This document shows positions 35,620 to 46,343 of a stretch of DNA of 64,000 nt, piece after piece. Position numbers and translations under genes: made by a program. Positions within the stretch are counted from its first letter, which is position 1. Each line of letters begins with the position of its first letter. The stretch lies in NCBI RefSeq assembly GCF_030687835.1, contig NZ_CP117449.1:992001-1056000 (forward strand), written 5' to 3'. Source of the DNA: Pseudomonas hefeiensis (lineage in GTDB: Bacteria > Pseudomonadota > Gammaproteobacteria > Pseudomonadales > Pseudomonadaceae). The notes under the pieces are model-generated. The model saw nothing but the letters and a program-made list of their open reading frames with translations. It did no database searches and was not told where the DNA came from.

Positions 35620-36717
35620 ATTAAACCGCTTTTTACCAAAGGCCCCTCGCTGGGTGTGCGCCTGCTGGTGCTGACCGTGCTGTCGGTTGCGCTGATGGTG
35701 GTCGATGCCCGTTTCACGCTGCTCAAGCCAGTGCGTAGCCAGATGTCGCTGGTATTGATGGAATCCTACTGGATCACCGATTTGCCGCAGCGCTTGTGGC
35801 AGGGTGTGGCCAGCCAGTTTGGCAGCCGGACCGAGCTGGTGGCCGAAAACGAAAAACTCAAGACCGAAAACCTGCTGTTGCAGGGGCGCATGCAGAAGCT
35901 GGCGGCCCTCACCGAGCAGAACGTGCGGCTGCGCGAGTTGCTCAACTCTTCGGCGCTGGTCAACGAGAAGGTCGAAGTGGCCGAGTTGATCGGCATGGAC
36001 CCCAACCCCTTTACCCACCGCATCATCATCAACAAGGGTGAGCGCGACGGTGTTGTCCTCGGCCAGCCGGTGCTCGATGCCCGCGGCCTGATGGGGCAGG
36101 TGGTGGAGTTGATGCCCTACACATCCCGCGTCCTGCTGTTGACCGATACCACCCACAGCATTCCCGTGCAGGTCAACCGCAACGGCTTGCGGGCGATTGC
36201 CAGCGGCACCGGTAACCCGGAGCGCCTGGAACTGCGGCATGTTGCGGACACCGCCGACATCAAGGAAGGTGACCTGCTGGTCAGCTCCGGTCTCGGCCAG
36301 CGATTCCCGGCCGGGTATCCGGTGGCGACGGTCAAGGAGGTCATACACGACTCCGGCCAGCCATTCGCCATCGTGCGTGCGGTGCCGACGGCGGCGTTGA
36401 ATCGCAGCCGATACCTGCTGTTGGTATTCAGCGATCCCCGCACCCCGGAAGAGCGCGCCAACGACGCCGCCGCGGCCCAGGAGGCCGAGGATCGGCAGAA
36501 CGGCGAGTCGACCGCGGCCCCGGTTACCCCGGCGACAGTCCCAGGCACGACACCGGCCCCCCACGCACCGGCATCGACCCCGACTACAACGCCGGCTGCC
36601 GCTCCGGCTGCGACGCCGGCCACGCAAGCGCCGGCGACTCAACCCGCAAGGCCCGCGGCCAAACCGCCTGTCTCCACGCCGGCCGCCGCGCCAGCCACCA
36701 GGGGAGCACGAGAATAA
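35620..36717 (+). CDS. mreC: Rod-shape protein MreC, probable ATT start
   Basis: A bitopic inner-membrane protein that links MreB filaments to the wall enzymes. One N-terminal helix (LLVLTVLSVALMVVDARF) is followed by a coiled coil (ENEKLKTENLLLQGRMQKLA) and the beta domain (HRIIINKGERDGVVLGQPVL). The last 70 residues are Pro/Ala/Thr-rich and probably disordered. No ATG, GTG or TTG precedes the basic segment IKPLFTKGPSLGVRLL; ATT at 35620 lies six bases after AGGAG. The GTG at 35656 is possible but lacks a ribosome-binding site and would remove that segment. The stop TAA overlaps the mreD ATG by one base. Confidence 0.92.
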   Translation: MKPLFTKGPSLGVRLLVLTVLSVALMVVDARFTLLKPVRSQMSLVLMESYWITDLPQRLWQGVASQFGSRTELVAENEKLKTENLLLQGRMQKLAALTEQNVRLRELLNSSALVNEKVEVAELIGMDPNPFTHRIIINKGERDGVVLGQPVLDARGLMGQVVELMPYTSRVLLLTDTTHSIPVQVNRNGLRAIASGTGNPERLELRHVADTADIKEGDLLVSSGLGQRFPAGYPVATVKEVIHDSGQPFAIVRAVPTAALNRSRYLLLVFSDPRTPEERANDAAAAQEAEDRQNGESTAAPVTPATVPGTTPAPHAPASTPTTTPAAAPAATPATQAPATQPARPAAKPPVSTPAAAPATRGARE

Positions 36718-37205
36718 TGAGCAGTACTCAATCGGGTAACGGCTGGATAGTCTGGCTGACGTTCGCCATCGGCCTGTTGCTCAGCGTTTCACCGCTGCCA
36801 CAATTCATGGAAATCCTGCGCCCGCTGTGGCTGGCCCTGTTGCTGGCATTCTGGGCGCTGGCGCTGCCGCACAAGGTCGGCATGGTCACCGCCTGGTGCC
36901 TGGGGCTGGCCGAAGACGTGCTGTATGGCACGTTGCTGGGGCAGAACGCGCTGATCCTGACGCTGATCACGTTCCTGGTGTTGTCGCTGCAACAACGTTT
37001 GCGGATGTTTCCCATGTGGCAGCAGTGCCTGGTGATCCTGGTGATTTTCGGCCTGGCGCAGTTGGTGCAGTTGTGGCTCAGCGCACTGACCGGCAATCGC
37101 CAGCCGACCCTGGCGCTGGTGCTGCCGGCGCTGGTCAGTGCCTTGCTCTGGCCGTGGGTCAGCTTCGGTTTGCGTGGCTTGCGCCTGCGTTTCAAAATCA
37201 ACTGA
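36717..37205 (+). CDS. mreD: Rod-shape protein MreD
   Basis: Inner-membrane partner of MreC, 162 residues with about five helices and a short basic C-terminus (RGLRLRFKIN). GLAEDVLYGTLLGQNALILT is typical of the family. It is translationally coupled to mreC by the TAATG overlap. Confidence 0.94.
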   Translation: MSSTQSGNGWIVWLTFAIGLLLSVSPLPQFMEILRPLWLALLLAFWALALPHKVGMVTAWCLGLAEDVLYGTLLGQNALILTLITFLVLSLQQRLRMFPMWQQCLVILVIFGLAQLVQLWLSALTGNRQPTLALVLPALVSALLWPWVSFGLRGLRLRFKIN

Positions 37206-37248
37206 TTCGGTCAGGCATTGGCCCGCACCTTGAGAGGGAGATGTCCTG

Positions 37249-37845
37249 ATGAAACCGCTTTACCTCGCCTCAGGCTCGCCGCGTCGGCGTGAGTTGCTCG
37301 CGCAGATCGGTGTGTCATTCACCGCCGTCGGCGCAGACATCGACGAAACGCCCCTGGATGACGAAACCCCCTCGGCCTACGTCGAACGTCTGGCGCGCGG
37401 CAAGGCCGAGGCCGGGCGACGTGCTTTGGCAACAGGCGTGGACGGCTGCGTGCTGGGCGCCGACACCGCCGTGGTGCTGGACGGGCGGATACTTGGCAAG
37501 CCGCTGGATCAGGCCGACGCCATGGCAATGCTCTTGAGCCTGTCCGGTCGTGACCATGAGGTGCTGACCGCCATCGCGGTACTGGACGGGCAACGTTGTG
37601 AATCCCGAGTGGTCCGCAGCCGGGTGAGCTTTCGCGCCATCACCGAACAACAAGCGCTAGCCTATTGGAACAGCGGTGAGCCCCGGGACAAGGCCGGCGG
37701 TTATGGTATTCAGGGCTTGGGGGCGGTATTCGTCGCCGGGCTTGAAGGCAGCTATTCAGCCGTGGTCGGCCTGCCGCTGTGCGAAACCTCGGAGCTGTTG
37801 AGCCATTTCGGCATACCCTGTTGGCAAACCCTGAGCGCGCGCTGA
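37249..37845 (+). CDS. maf: Maf-family nucleotide pyrophosphatase (dTTP/UTP type)
   Basis: House-cleaning enzyme that hydrolyses dTTP/UTP and modified pyrimidine triphosphates to monophosphates. The 198-residue protein starts with the Maf motif [18 protein letters not shown] and has [24 protein letters not shown] and [20 protein letters not shown]. The last motif is characteristic of the YhdE branch, which favours dTTP and UTP. GAGGGAG precedes the ATG. The order mreBCD-maf-rng is conserved in gamma-proteobacteria. Confidence 0.93.
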   Translation: MKPLYLASGSPRRRELLAQIGVSFTAVGADIDETPLDDETPSAYVERLARGKAEAGRRALATGVDGCVLGADTAVVLDGRILGKPLDQADAMAMLLSLSGRDHEVLTAIAVLDGQRCESRVVRSRVSFRAITEQQALAYWNSGEPRDKAGGYGIQGLGAVFVAGLEGSYSAVVGLPLCETSELLSHFGIPCWQTLSAR

Positions 37846-37901
37846 GCGCCGTCTGACTTGATGCGGCCATTATCGTGAACACGCCTGAACGAGACCCTGC
37901 C

Positions 37902-39359
37902 ATGAGTGAAGAGATCCTGATCAACATCACGCCGATGGAATCGCGCGTGGCGGTGGTTGAAAACGGTGTTCTGCAAGAAGTTCACGTCGAGCGCACGCAA
38001 AAGCGCGGCATTGTCGGCAATATCTATAAAGGCAAGGTGGTGCGGGTGTTGCCGGGTATGCAGGCGGCGTTCGTCGACATTGGCCTGGACCGCGCGGCAT
38101 TCATTCATGCCTCGGAAATATCCATGCGTGAAGGTCCTGCCGTGGAGAGCATCAGCGCGCTGGTTCATGAAGGCCAGAGCCTGGTGGTACAGGTCACCAA
38201 GGACCCCATCGGTTCCAAGGGCGCGCGCCTGACCACGCAATTGTCGATTCCGTCGCGCTACCTGGTGTACATGCCGCGTACCGCTCACGTCGGCATTTCC
38301 TTGAAGATCGAAGAGGAAGCCGAGCGTGAACGCCTCAAGCAGGTGGTCAGCGATTGTGTGGAGAAAGAGGGCATCAAGGAGGCCGGAGGCTTCATCCTGC
38401 GCACCGCCGCCGAAGGGGCCGGGGCTGATGAGATTCTCATGGACATCCGTTACCTGCGCCGGCTCTGGGACCAGATAGCCGATCAGATCAAGACCATCGC
38501 CACCCCCAGTGTGATCTACGAAGACCTCGGTCTGGCGCTGCGGACCCTGCGGGATCTGGTCAGCCCCAAGATCGAGAAAATCCGCATCGATTCCCGGGAA
38601 ACCTTCCAGAAAACCACCCAGTTTGTCGCGGAACTGATGCCGGAAATCGCTGATCGTCTCGAGCATTACCCTGGCGAGCGGCCGATTTTCGACTTGTACG
38701 GCGTCGAAGACGAAATTCAGAAGGCCCTGGAGCGCAAAGTACCGCTCAAGTCCGGCGGCTACCTGGTGGTGGACCCGGCCGAGGCCATGAGCACCATTGA
38801 TGTCAACACCGGGGCATTTGTCGGCCATCGCAACCTGGAAGAAACCATCTTCAAGACCAACCTGGAAGCGGCCACCGCCATCGCTCGCCAACTGCGCCTG
38901 CGCAATCTGGGCGGAATCATCATCATCGACTTCATCGACATGGAGCATGAAGAGCACCAGCGCCAAGTGCTGCGGACCCTGGAAAAACAACTCGAGCGCG
39001 ACCACGCCAAGACCAACATCATCGGTATCACCGAGCTGGGCCTGGTGCAGATGACCCGCAAGCGCACCCGTGAGAGCCTTGAGCAGGTTCTGTGCGAACC
39101 GTGCAGCAGTTGCCAGGGCCGGGGCAAGCTCAAGACCCCGGAAACCGTGTGTTACGAAATCTTCCGGGAAATCCTCCGGGAGGCACGCGCTTACCAAGCC
39201 ACAGGTTATAGAGTGTTGGCGAACCAGAAAGTGGTGGACCGCCTGCTCGATGAAGAGTCAGGGAACGTTGCGGAGCTGGAGGCCTTTATCGGTCGTACGA
39301 TTCGCTTTCAGGTGGAAACCATGTATTCCCAGGAACAATACGACGTGGTGCTGCTCTGA
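37902..39359 (+). CDS. rng: Ribonuclease G
   Basis: Endoribonuclease that matures the 5' end of 16S rRNA and degrades some mRNAs. The 485-residue protein has an N-terminal S1 domain (KRGIVGNIYKGKVVRVLPGM, QAAFVDIGLDRAAFIHASEI), the DNase I-like catalytic region with the Mg-binding Asp residues (STIDVNTGAFVGH, GGIIIIDFIDMEHEEH) and the zinc link CEPCSSCQGRG. It lacks the long C-terminal scaffold of RNase E. The ATG at 37902 agrees with other RNase G proteins; a GTG nine codons upstream extends the frame. Confidence 0.95.
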   Translation: MSEEILINITPMESRVAVVENGVLQEVHVERTQKRGIVGNIYKGKVVRVLPGMQAAFVDIGLDRAAFIHASEISMREGPAVESISALVHEGQSLVVQVTKDPIGSKGARLTTQLSIPSRYLVYMPRTAHVGISLKIEEEAERERLKQVVSDCVEKEGIKEAGGFILRTAAEGAGADEILMDIRYLRRLWDQIADQIKTIATPSVIYEDLGLALRTLRDLVSPKIEKIRIDSRETFQKTTQFVAELMPEIADRLEHYPGERPIFDLYGVEDEIQKALERKVPLKSGGYLVVDPAEAMSTIDVNTGAFVGHRNLEETIFKTNLEAATAIARQLRLRNLGGIIIIDFIDMEHEEHQRQVLRTLEKQLERDHAKTNIIGITELGLVQMTRKRTRESLEQVLCEPCSSCQGRGKLKTPETVCYEIFREILREARAYQATGYRVLANQKVVDRLLDEESGNVAELEAFIGRTIRFQVETMYSQEQYDVVLL

Positions 39360-39420
39360 AGTGGCTTCATGAGCGGCAGACCCGCGGATTTGAATACCTT
39401 TGCCAGGGGAGCCCGCTGAC

Positions 39421-42400
39421 ATGGAGCGTCTGACACGCATTTTGGCCGTGCTGACCCGTTGGGGCCTGGGCCTGTGCGCGCTGCTGTTGGTGCTGGTGGC
39501 ACTGTATGTCAGCCTCGGCCGGGAACTGGCTCCGCTGGTGGCCGAATACCGCGCCGAAGTCCAGACCCGCGCCAGCGAAGCATTGGGCATCCCCGTGCAT
39601 ATCGGGAGCCTGGACGGTAGCTGGAGCGCCCTGGCGCCCATCCTGCTGGCCCACGACGTGGTGATCGGCGACGGCGCCAATGCCTTGCACCTGGATCAGG
39701 TGCGGGCCGTGCCGGACTTGTGGGGCAGCCTGGTGGCGCGTCAGGTGCGCATTGCTCACCTGGAGCTCAGCGGCCTGAAGATCAGCCTCAAGGAAGGCGC
39801 AGACGGCAAATGGGCCCTGGAGGGGCTGCCGGTGCAGGACGATCAGCCACTGGATCCCCAGCAACTGCTCGAACGCATGCAGATGATCTCGAAGCTGTCG
39901 GTGCTCGACAGCCAGGTGACCTTGCAGCCGCTGGAGCAAGCGCCGCTGACCCTGACCTACGTTGGCCTGAGTCTGCGCTCCGGGGTCGCCCGTCAGCGTC
40001 TGGATGCACGACTGACCCTGCCTGACGGCCAGCCCGTCGCGATCAACCTGCGCACCCGTATCCGCGCCAGCGACTGGAAGAACGGCCAGGCCGATGTCTA
40101 CCTGAGCCTGCCGCAAAGCGATTGGGCCAAATGGCTGCCGGAACGCCTGACGCAGCAATGGCATTTTTCCCGGATCAAGGCTGGCGCAGAGCTCTGGCTG
40201 AGCTGGGGGGCAGGCACCGTGCAAAGCGCGGCCATTCGACTGAATGCGCCGGACATCCAGGGCGCGTATGCCGAGCGCAAGCCGGTGCAGATCCATAACC
40301 TGGCGCTCAACGGGTATTTTCAGCGCAGTAGCCAGGGATTCACCGCGACCTTCGATTCCCTGGCAATGAGCCTGGGCGAAACCCGTTGGGAATCGCGCCT
40401 GCAATTGCAACAGAACAACGCCAGCGAAAAAACCGAAGAACGCTGGCACGTGCAGGCTGATCGCCTCGACCTCACGCCGCTTACGCCGTTGATCCATGCC
40501 CTGGCGCCGTTGCCCGAAGGCGTTGCCACGGCGATTGACCGGCTCAAGTTCACGGGTGGCCTGCGCAATGTGCTGGTGGACTACCGCCCGCAGAACAGCG
40601 GTGATCAGAAGGTCAGTTTCGCCACCAACCTGGACACCGTGGGCTTTGATGCCTATCGCGGCGCCCCGGCGGCGCGCAATGTGTCCGGGAGTCTGAGCGG
40701 CGACCTCGGTGGCGGCGAACTGCGCATGGACAGCAAGGATTTTTCCCTGCATCTGGACCCGATCTTCGCCAAGCCCTGGCAATACTTGCAGGCCAACGCC
40801 CGGCTGACCTGGAAGCTGGACAAGCAAGGTTTCACGCTGATAGCGCCGTACCTGAAGGTGCTGGGGGAGGAGGGCCGGATTGCTGGCGACTTCCTGATCC
40901 GCCTGCATTTCGACCACAGCCAGGAAGACTACATGGACTTGCGGGTCGGCCTGGTGGATGGCGACGGACGTTATACCGCCAAGTATTTGCCCGCCGGCCT
41001 GAGTCCGGCACTGGACGAGTGGCTGCGCACGGCAATCGTCAAGGGCGCGGTGGATCAGGGTTTTTTCCAGTACCAAGGCTCGCTGAACCACGGCGCCGAA
41101 GACGCGGCCCGCAGCATCAGTCTGTTTTTCAAGGTGCATGATGCCGAGCTGGCCTTCCAGCCGGGTTGGCCTTCGGTGAGCAAGGTCAGCGGTGATGTTT
41201 TCGTCGAAGACAGCGGCGTGCGCATCTTTGCAAGCCAGGGGCAGTTGCTGGACACCCAGGTCAGGAATGTGTCGGTGAACATCCCTCATGTCCCCACCGG
41301 CCAGAATTCCCATCTGTTGTTGGACGGCGAGTTTGCCGGTGGCTTGGGCGACGGTTTGAAAATCCTGCAGACGGCGCCGATTGGCACGGCCGAGACGTTC
41401 GCCGGCTGGGAAGGCGAGGGCGATCTGCAAGGCAGTGTGAAGCTCGATATTCCGTTGGCTAAAGGCGAACAACCGAAGATCCTGGTGGACTTCAAGACCG
41501 ACAAGGCCAGGCTCAAGCTCAGCGAGCCGGAGTTGGAGCTGACCCAGCTCAAGGGCGATTTCCGTTTCGACAGCAACAAAGGGTTGAGCGGTAAAAATAT
41601 CGCGGCTCGGGCGTTCGACCGGCCCGTGACCGCGCAGATTTTTGCCGAAGGCCGTTCCGGTGAACTGACTACACGGGTGGCCGCCTCTGGACAGGTGGAG
41701 GTCAAGAAACTCACTGACTGGCTGAAGGTTACCCAGCCATTGCCGGTGGCAGGCGTGGTGCCGTATCAGCTACAGGTGATCCTTGACGGCGCCGACAGCC
41801 AACTGTCGGTCAGTTCCAGTCTCAAGGGCGTGACCGTGGATCTGCCCGCGCCCTTCGGGTTGGCGGCCGATGCCGGGCGTGACACGGTATTTCGCATGAC
41901 CTTGCAAGGCGCGGAGCGCCGTTATTGGGTGGATTATGGCGACCTGGCCAGCTTCACTTACGCAGCGCCGAGCGGACAGGTTGCAGACGGTCGCGGTGAG
42001 CTCTTGCTCGGGAACGGTGATGCGGTTTTGCCAGGCGGCAAGGGTCTGCGCCTGCGCGGGACGCTGTCGCAGCTGGATGTGAGTCCGTGGCAGGATCTGG
42101 TGGGCAAGTATGCAGGGCAGGATCCGGGCGGGAGCGCCAAACAACTGCTTAGCAGCGTCGATCTGAACATCGGCAAGCTCACTGCCATGGGCACGACCCT
42201 GGATCGGGCTTCAGTGCAACTGGACCGCAAGCCCGACGCCTGGGCTTTGCGGCTCGCCAGCCAGCAGGCCAAGGGCACCGCCAGTCTGCCGGACGCGAAG
42301 GCCGCGCCGATCGGTATCAAGCTTGACTACATTCGCCTGCCGGCCGCCGATCCGACGGTCCAGGCCGACGAAAACGCACCGGACCCGCTGGCCTCGGTCG

Positions 42401-43224
42401 ACCCCAGCAAGATCCCGGCCATGGATATTGCCATCGACCAGTTGTTCCAGGGGCCTGACCTCATAGGTGCCTGGTCGTTGAAGGTGCGCCCGACAGGCAA
42501 GGGGATTACGCTGAACAGCCTGGACATGGGGCTCAAGGGCATGGTCTTGAGCGGCAATGGCGGTTGGGAAGGCGTGCCCGGTTCCACCAGCAGTTGGTAC
42601 AAGGGCCGCATCGGTGGCAAGAACCTGGCCGATGTGCTCAAGGGCTGGGGCTACGCGCCGAGCGTGACCAGCGAGAAATTCCGCCTGGACGTCGATGGTC
42701 GCTGGCCCGGCTCACCGGCGTGGGTCGCGACCAAGCGTTTTTCCGGCAACCTCGATGCGTCGCTGAGCAAGGGCCAGTTCGTCGAGTTGGAAGGTGGCGC
42801 CCAGGCGCTGCGGGTATTTGGCCTGCTGAACTTCAACTCCATCGGCCGCCGCTTGCGCCTGGACTTCTCCGACCTGTTCGGCAAAGGCTTGAGCTACGAT
42901 CGGGTCAAGGGACTGCTGGTGGCGAGTGACGGTGTCTACGTGACCCGTGAACCCATCACCCTGACAGGGCCGTCAAGTAACCTGGAACTCAACGGCACTC
43001 TGGACATGGTCGCCGACCGGGTCGACGCCAAGTTGCAGGTGACGCTGCCGGTGACCAACAACCTGCCGATTGCAGCGCTGATTGTCGGCGCGCCAGCGGT
43101 GGGCGGGGCGTTGTTTCTGATCGACAAACTGATTGGCGACCGCGTAGCGCGTTTTGCCAGCGTAAGATACGACGTAAAGGGCCCGTGGAAAGAGCCGAAG
43201 ATTACCTTCGACAAGCCGTTTTGA
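39421..43224 (+). CDS. yhdP: YhdP-family AsmA-like envelope protein
   Basis: A very large (1267-residue) protein anchored by one N-terminal helix (WGLGLCALLLVLVALYVSLG), with an extended periplasmic beta-rich domain (DUF3971/AsmA2-like). In E. coli, YhdP with TamB and YdbH supports phospholipid transport to the outer membrane. C-terminal blocks GQFVELEGGAQALRVFGLLN, NFNSIGRRLRLDFSDLFGKG and IGDRVARFASVRYDVKGPWK are typical. The ATG at 39421 is used; an in-frame TTG lies seven codons upstream. It follows rng after 61 bases. Confidence 0.92.
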   Translation: MERLTRILAVLTRWGLGLCALLLVLVALYVSLGRELAPLVAEYRAEVQTRASEALGIPVHIGSLDGSWSALAPILLAHDVVIGDGANALHLDQVRAVPDLWGSLVARQVRIAHLELSGLKISLKEGADGKWALEGLPVQDDQPLDPQQLLERMQMISKLSVLDSQVTLQPLEQAPLTLTYVGLSLRSGVARQRLDARLTLPDGQPVAINLRTRIRASDWKNGQADVYLSLPQSDWAKWLPERLTQQWHFSRIKAGAELWLSWGAGTVQSAAIRLNAPDIQGAYAERKPVQIHNLALNGYFQRSSQGFTATFDSLAMSLGETRWESRLQLQQNNASEKTEERWHVQADRLDLTPLTPLIHALAPLPEGVATAIDRLKFTGGLRNVLVDYRPQNSGDQKVSFATNLDTVGFDAYRGAPAARNVSGSLSGDLGGGELRMDSKDFSLHLDPIFAKPWQYLQANARLTWKLDKQGFTLIAPYLKVLGEEGRIAGDFLIRLHFDHSQEDYMDLRVGLVDGDGRYTAKYLPAGLSPALDEWLRTAIVKGAVDQGFFQYQGSLNHGAEDAARSISLFFKVHDAELAFQPGWPSVSKVSGDVFVEDSGVRIFASQGQLLDTQVRNVSVNIPHVPTGQNSHLLLDGEFAGGLGDGLKILQTAPIGTAETFAGWEGEGDLQGSVKLDIPLAKGEQPKILVDFKTDKARLKLSEPELELTQLKGDFRFDSNKGLSGKNIAARAFDRPVTAQIFAEGRSGELTTRVAASGQVEVKKLTDWLKVTQPLPVAGVVPYQLQVILDGADSQLSVSSSLKGVTVDLPAPFGLAADAGRDTVFRMTLQGAERRYWVDYGDLASFTYAAPSGQVADGRGELLLGNGDAVLPGGKGLRLRGTLSQLDVSPWQDLVGKYAGQDPGGSAKQLLSSVDLNIGKLTAMGTTLDRASVQLDRKPDAWALRLASQQAKGTASLPDAKAAPIGIKLDYIRLPAADPTVQADENAPDPLASVDPSKIPAMDIAIDQLFQGPDLIGAWSLKVRPTGKGITLNSLDMGLKGMVLSGNGGWEGVPGSTSSWYKGRIGGKNLADVLKGWGYAPSVTSEKFRLDVDGRWPGSPAWVATKRFSGNLDASLSKGQFVELEGGAQALRVFGLLNFNSIGRRLRLDFSDLFGKGLSYDRVKGLLVASDGVYVTREPITLTGPSSNLELNGTLDMVADRVDAKLQVTLPVTNNLPIAALIVGAPAVGGALFLIDKLIGDRVARFASVRYDVKGPWKEPKITFDKPF

Positions 43225-43242
43225 CAGTTCGACGCCAACTCC

Positions 43243-43276
43243 TTTCTCATCGCGAGCAAGCTTTGCTCCCACAGCC
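43243..43276. repeat. Single REP half-unit
   Basis: CATCGCGAGCAAGCTTTGCTCCCACAG-type half (ATCGCGAGCAAGC then TTTGCTCCCACAG) without a partner, between yhdP and the hydrolase gene. Confidence 0.7.
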
Positions 43277-43309
43277 ACCTTGGGTGAGGATAAAAAAGAG
43301 GGACGCTTC

Positions 43310-44173
43310 ATGCCAGTGGCAGTGATTCAAATGGTCAGCCAAAGCGATGTGCTCGCCAATCTGGCCCGCGCTCGTGTGCTGCTGGAACAGGCTGCCGCTG
43401 GCGGCGCAAGGCTGGCGGTGCTGCCTGAAAACTTCGCGGCCATGGGCCGGCGGGATGTGGCAGACATTGGTCGTGCCGAAGCCTTTGGTCAGGGGCCGAT
43501 CCTGCCCTGGTTGAAACAGGCCGCCCGTGACCTCAAGTTATGGATTGTGGCCGGCACGTTGCCGTTGCCGCCGGTGGACCAACCGGACGCCAGGGTGCAT
43601 GCCTGTTCGTTGCTGATCGACGATCAGGGCCAGATCGTCGCGCGCTACGACAAGCTGCACCTGTTTGACGTGGACGTGGCGGACAATCGCGGGCGTTATC
43701 GCGAGTCCGATGACTATGCTTATGGCTACAACGTGGTAGTGGCCGATACACCCGTAGGACGGGTTGGCCTGACGGTCTGTTATGACTTGCGTTTCCCGGA
43801 ACTCTATAGCGAGCTGCGCGCCGCCGGGGCTGAACTGATCACCGCGCCCTCGGCGTTTACCGCAGTGACCGGCGCCGCCCATTGGGAGGTACTGATTCGC
43901 GCCCGGGCCATCGAGACCCAGTGTTATGTGCTGGCAGCCGCCCAGGGCGGGATGCATCCGGGGCCACGGGAAACCTTTGGCCATGCAGCGATTGTCGACC
44001 CCTGGGGGCGCGTACTGGCTCAACAGGATCAAGGCGAAGCGGTGCTGCTGGCCGAGCGCGACAGCATTGAACAGGCGTCCATCCGGACGCGCATGCCGGT
44101 GGCCAGCCATCGGCGCTTTTTCTCGCAGGGCGCTCGACAGCGGCCTGTCCAAGACGACGAATTCAAGGCGTAG
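43310..44173 (+). CDS. Carbon-nitrogen hydrolase, Nit1/Nit2-like
   Basis: A 287-residue nitrilase-superfamily amidase with the Glu-Lys-Cys triad visible: Glu in [10 protein letters not shown], Lys in [11 protein letters not shown] and Cys in [14 protein letters not shown]. The closest matches by motif are Nit2/omega-amidase and Nit1 deaminated-glutathione amidase; the context (yhdP-nit-tldD-darP-pmbA) fits the conserved Nit1-type gene of gamma-proteobacteria. GAGGGA precedes the ATG at 43310. tldD begins five bases after the stop. Confidence 0.9.
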   Translation: MPVAVIQMVSQSDVLANLARARVLLEQAAAGGARLAVLPENFAAMGRRDVADIGRAEAFGQGPILPWLKQAARDLKLWIVAGTLPLPPVDQPDARVHACSLLIDDQGQIVARYDKLHLFDVDVADNRGRYRESDDYAYGYNVVVADTPVGRVGLTVCYDLRFPELYSELRAAGAELITAPSAFTAVTGAAHWEVLIRARAIETQCYVLAAAQGGMHPGPRETFGHAAIVDPWGRVLAQQDQGEAVLLAERDSIEQASIRTRMPVASHRRFFSQGARQRPVQDDEFKA

Positions 44174-44178
44174 AACAT

Positions 44179-45621
<1,443 letters not shown>

Positions 45622-45630
45622 CGGGAGCGC

Positions 45631-45656
45631 TGGGTGGAGTGCGAGGCCTCCACCCA
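45631..45656. terminator. Hairpin between convergent tldD and darP
   Basis: TGGGTGGAG pairs with CTCCACCCA around an 8-base loop, in the 45-base gap between the two stops. There is no T-run on either side. Confidence 0.5.
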
Positions 45657-45666
45657 CGGTCGTTAC

Positions 45667-46191
45667 TCAGCGCAGGCCGCGTTGAGTCTCGTCCAGTTCA
45701 CGAATGTACTTGAAGATTTTACGGCTCGAGGCCGGTGGCTTGTTATGCGCCAGTTCGTGCTGGGCCTGACGGATCAGGGAGCGCAATTGCTGACGGTCAG
45801 CCTCCGGGTAGTCGATGACGAACTTTTCCAGCACGCCGTCATCGCCCGCGATCAGGCGATCGCGCCAGCGCTCCAGGCCATGGAAACGTTCGTTGTACTG
45901 CCGGGTGGAGGCATCGAGTTGATCGAGCAGAACCAGGATGGCGTCAGTATCCTGGTCGCGCATCAGTTTGCCGATGAATTGCAGGTGCCGTTTACGCGCG
46001 ATATTCGCGGTGTGCTTGGGCGCATCGGCCAGGGCCCGGCGCAAGGCGTCGGTCAGGGGCAGTTTGGCCAGCAAGTCAGGCTTGAGTGTTGTCAGGCGCT
46101 CGCCGAGGTCAACCAGAGCATGCAGCTCGCGTTTGACCTGGGATTTGCTTTTTTCACCCTCGTAGAGGGAGTCGTCGTAAGAATCAACCAT
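45667..46191 (-). CDS. darP: Ribosome biogenesis factor DarP (YjgA, DUF615)
   Basis: Assists late 50S subunit assembly. The 174-residue, highly charged alpha-helical protein has [40 protein letters not shown] and a C-terminal [14 protein letters not shown], all typical of DUF615. The ATG at 46191 is preferred over a TTG five codons upstream. It is encoded opposite to tldD and pmbA. Confidence 0.93.
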   Translation of the reverse strand: MVDSYDDSLYEGEKSKSQVKRELHALVDLGERLTTLKPDLLAKLPLTDALRRALADAPKHTANIARKRHLQFIGKLMRDQDTDAILVLLDQLDASTRQYNERFHGLERWRDRLIAGDDGVLEKFVIDYPEADRQQLRSLIRQAQHELAHNKPPASSRKIFKYIRELDETQRGLR

Positions 46192-46269
46192 GGTGGCAGT
46201 CCGCAAAGAAACGCCGCCATGATAACCAGTCGGGGGCCGCTTGTCCGGCCCGGTCGCTCGAAGGCCTCA

Positions 46270-46310
46270 GGTTTGTACGCAAAGTCGCGAAGGCACTATT
46301 CGTACAAACC
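46270..46310. promoter_or_regulatory. Inverted repeat between darP and pmbA
   Basis: GGTTTGTACG and CGTACAAACC form a perfect 10-bp inverted repeat around a 21-base centre, extended by CAG/CTG with one bulged base. It lies in the shared promoter region, 34 bases before the pmbA ATG, and is not part of either REP family. Confidence 0.55.
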
Positions 46311-46343
46311 CTGACCGAAAGCAGAATTTGAGTGGAGAACACC

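Noticed and set aside
35656..35658. GTG as the mreC start
   Set aside because: No ribosome-binding site at usable spacing, and it would remove the basic pre-helix segment. ATT at 35620 fits better, though the GTG is not excluded.
36500..36714. Pro/Ala/Thr-rich end of MreC as a possible frameshift or fusion
   Set aside because: The frame stays open with normal codon use to a stop that overlaps mreD. A disordered low-complexity tail is, as I recall, common for Pseudomonas MreC.
39367..41472. 701-codon minus-strand frame opposite yhdP
   Set aside because: Antisense shadow of yhdP. The plus-strand product has a membrane anchor and family motifs, and the minus-strand one has none.
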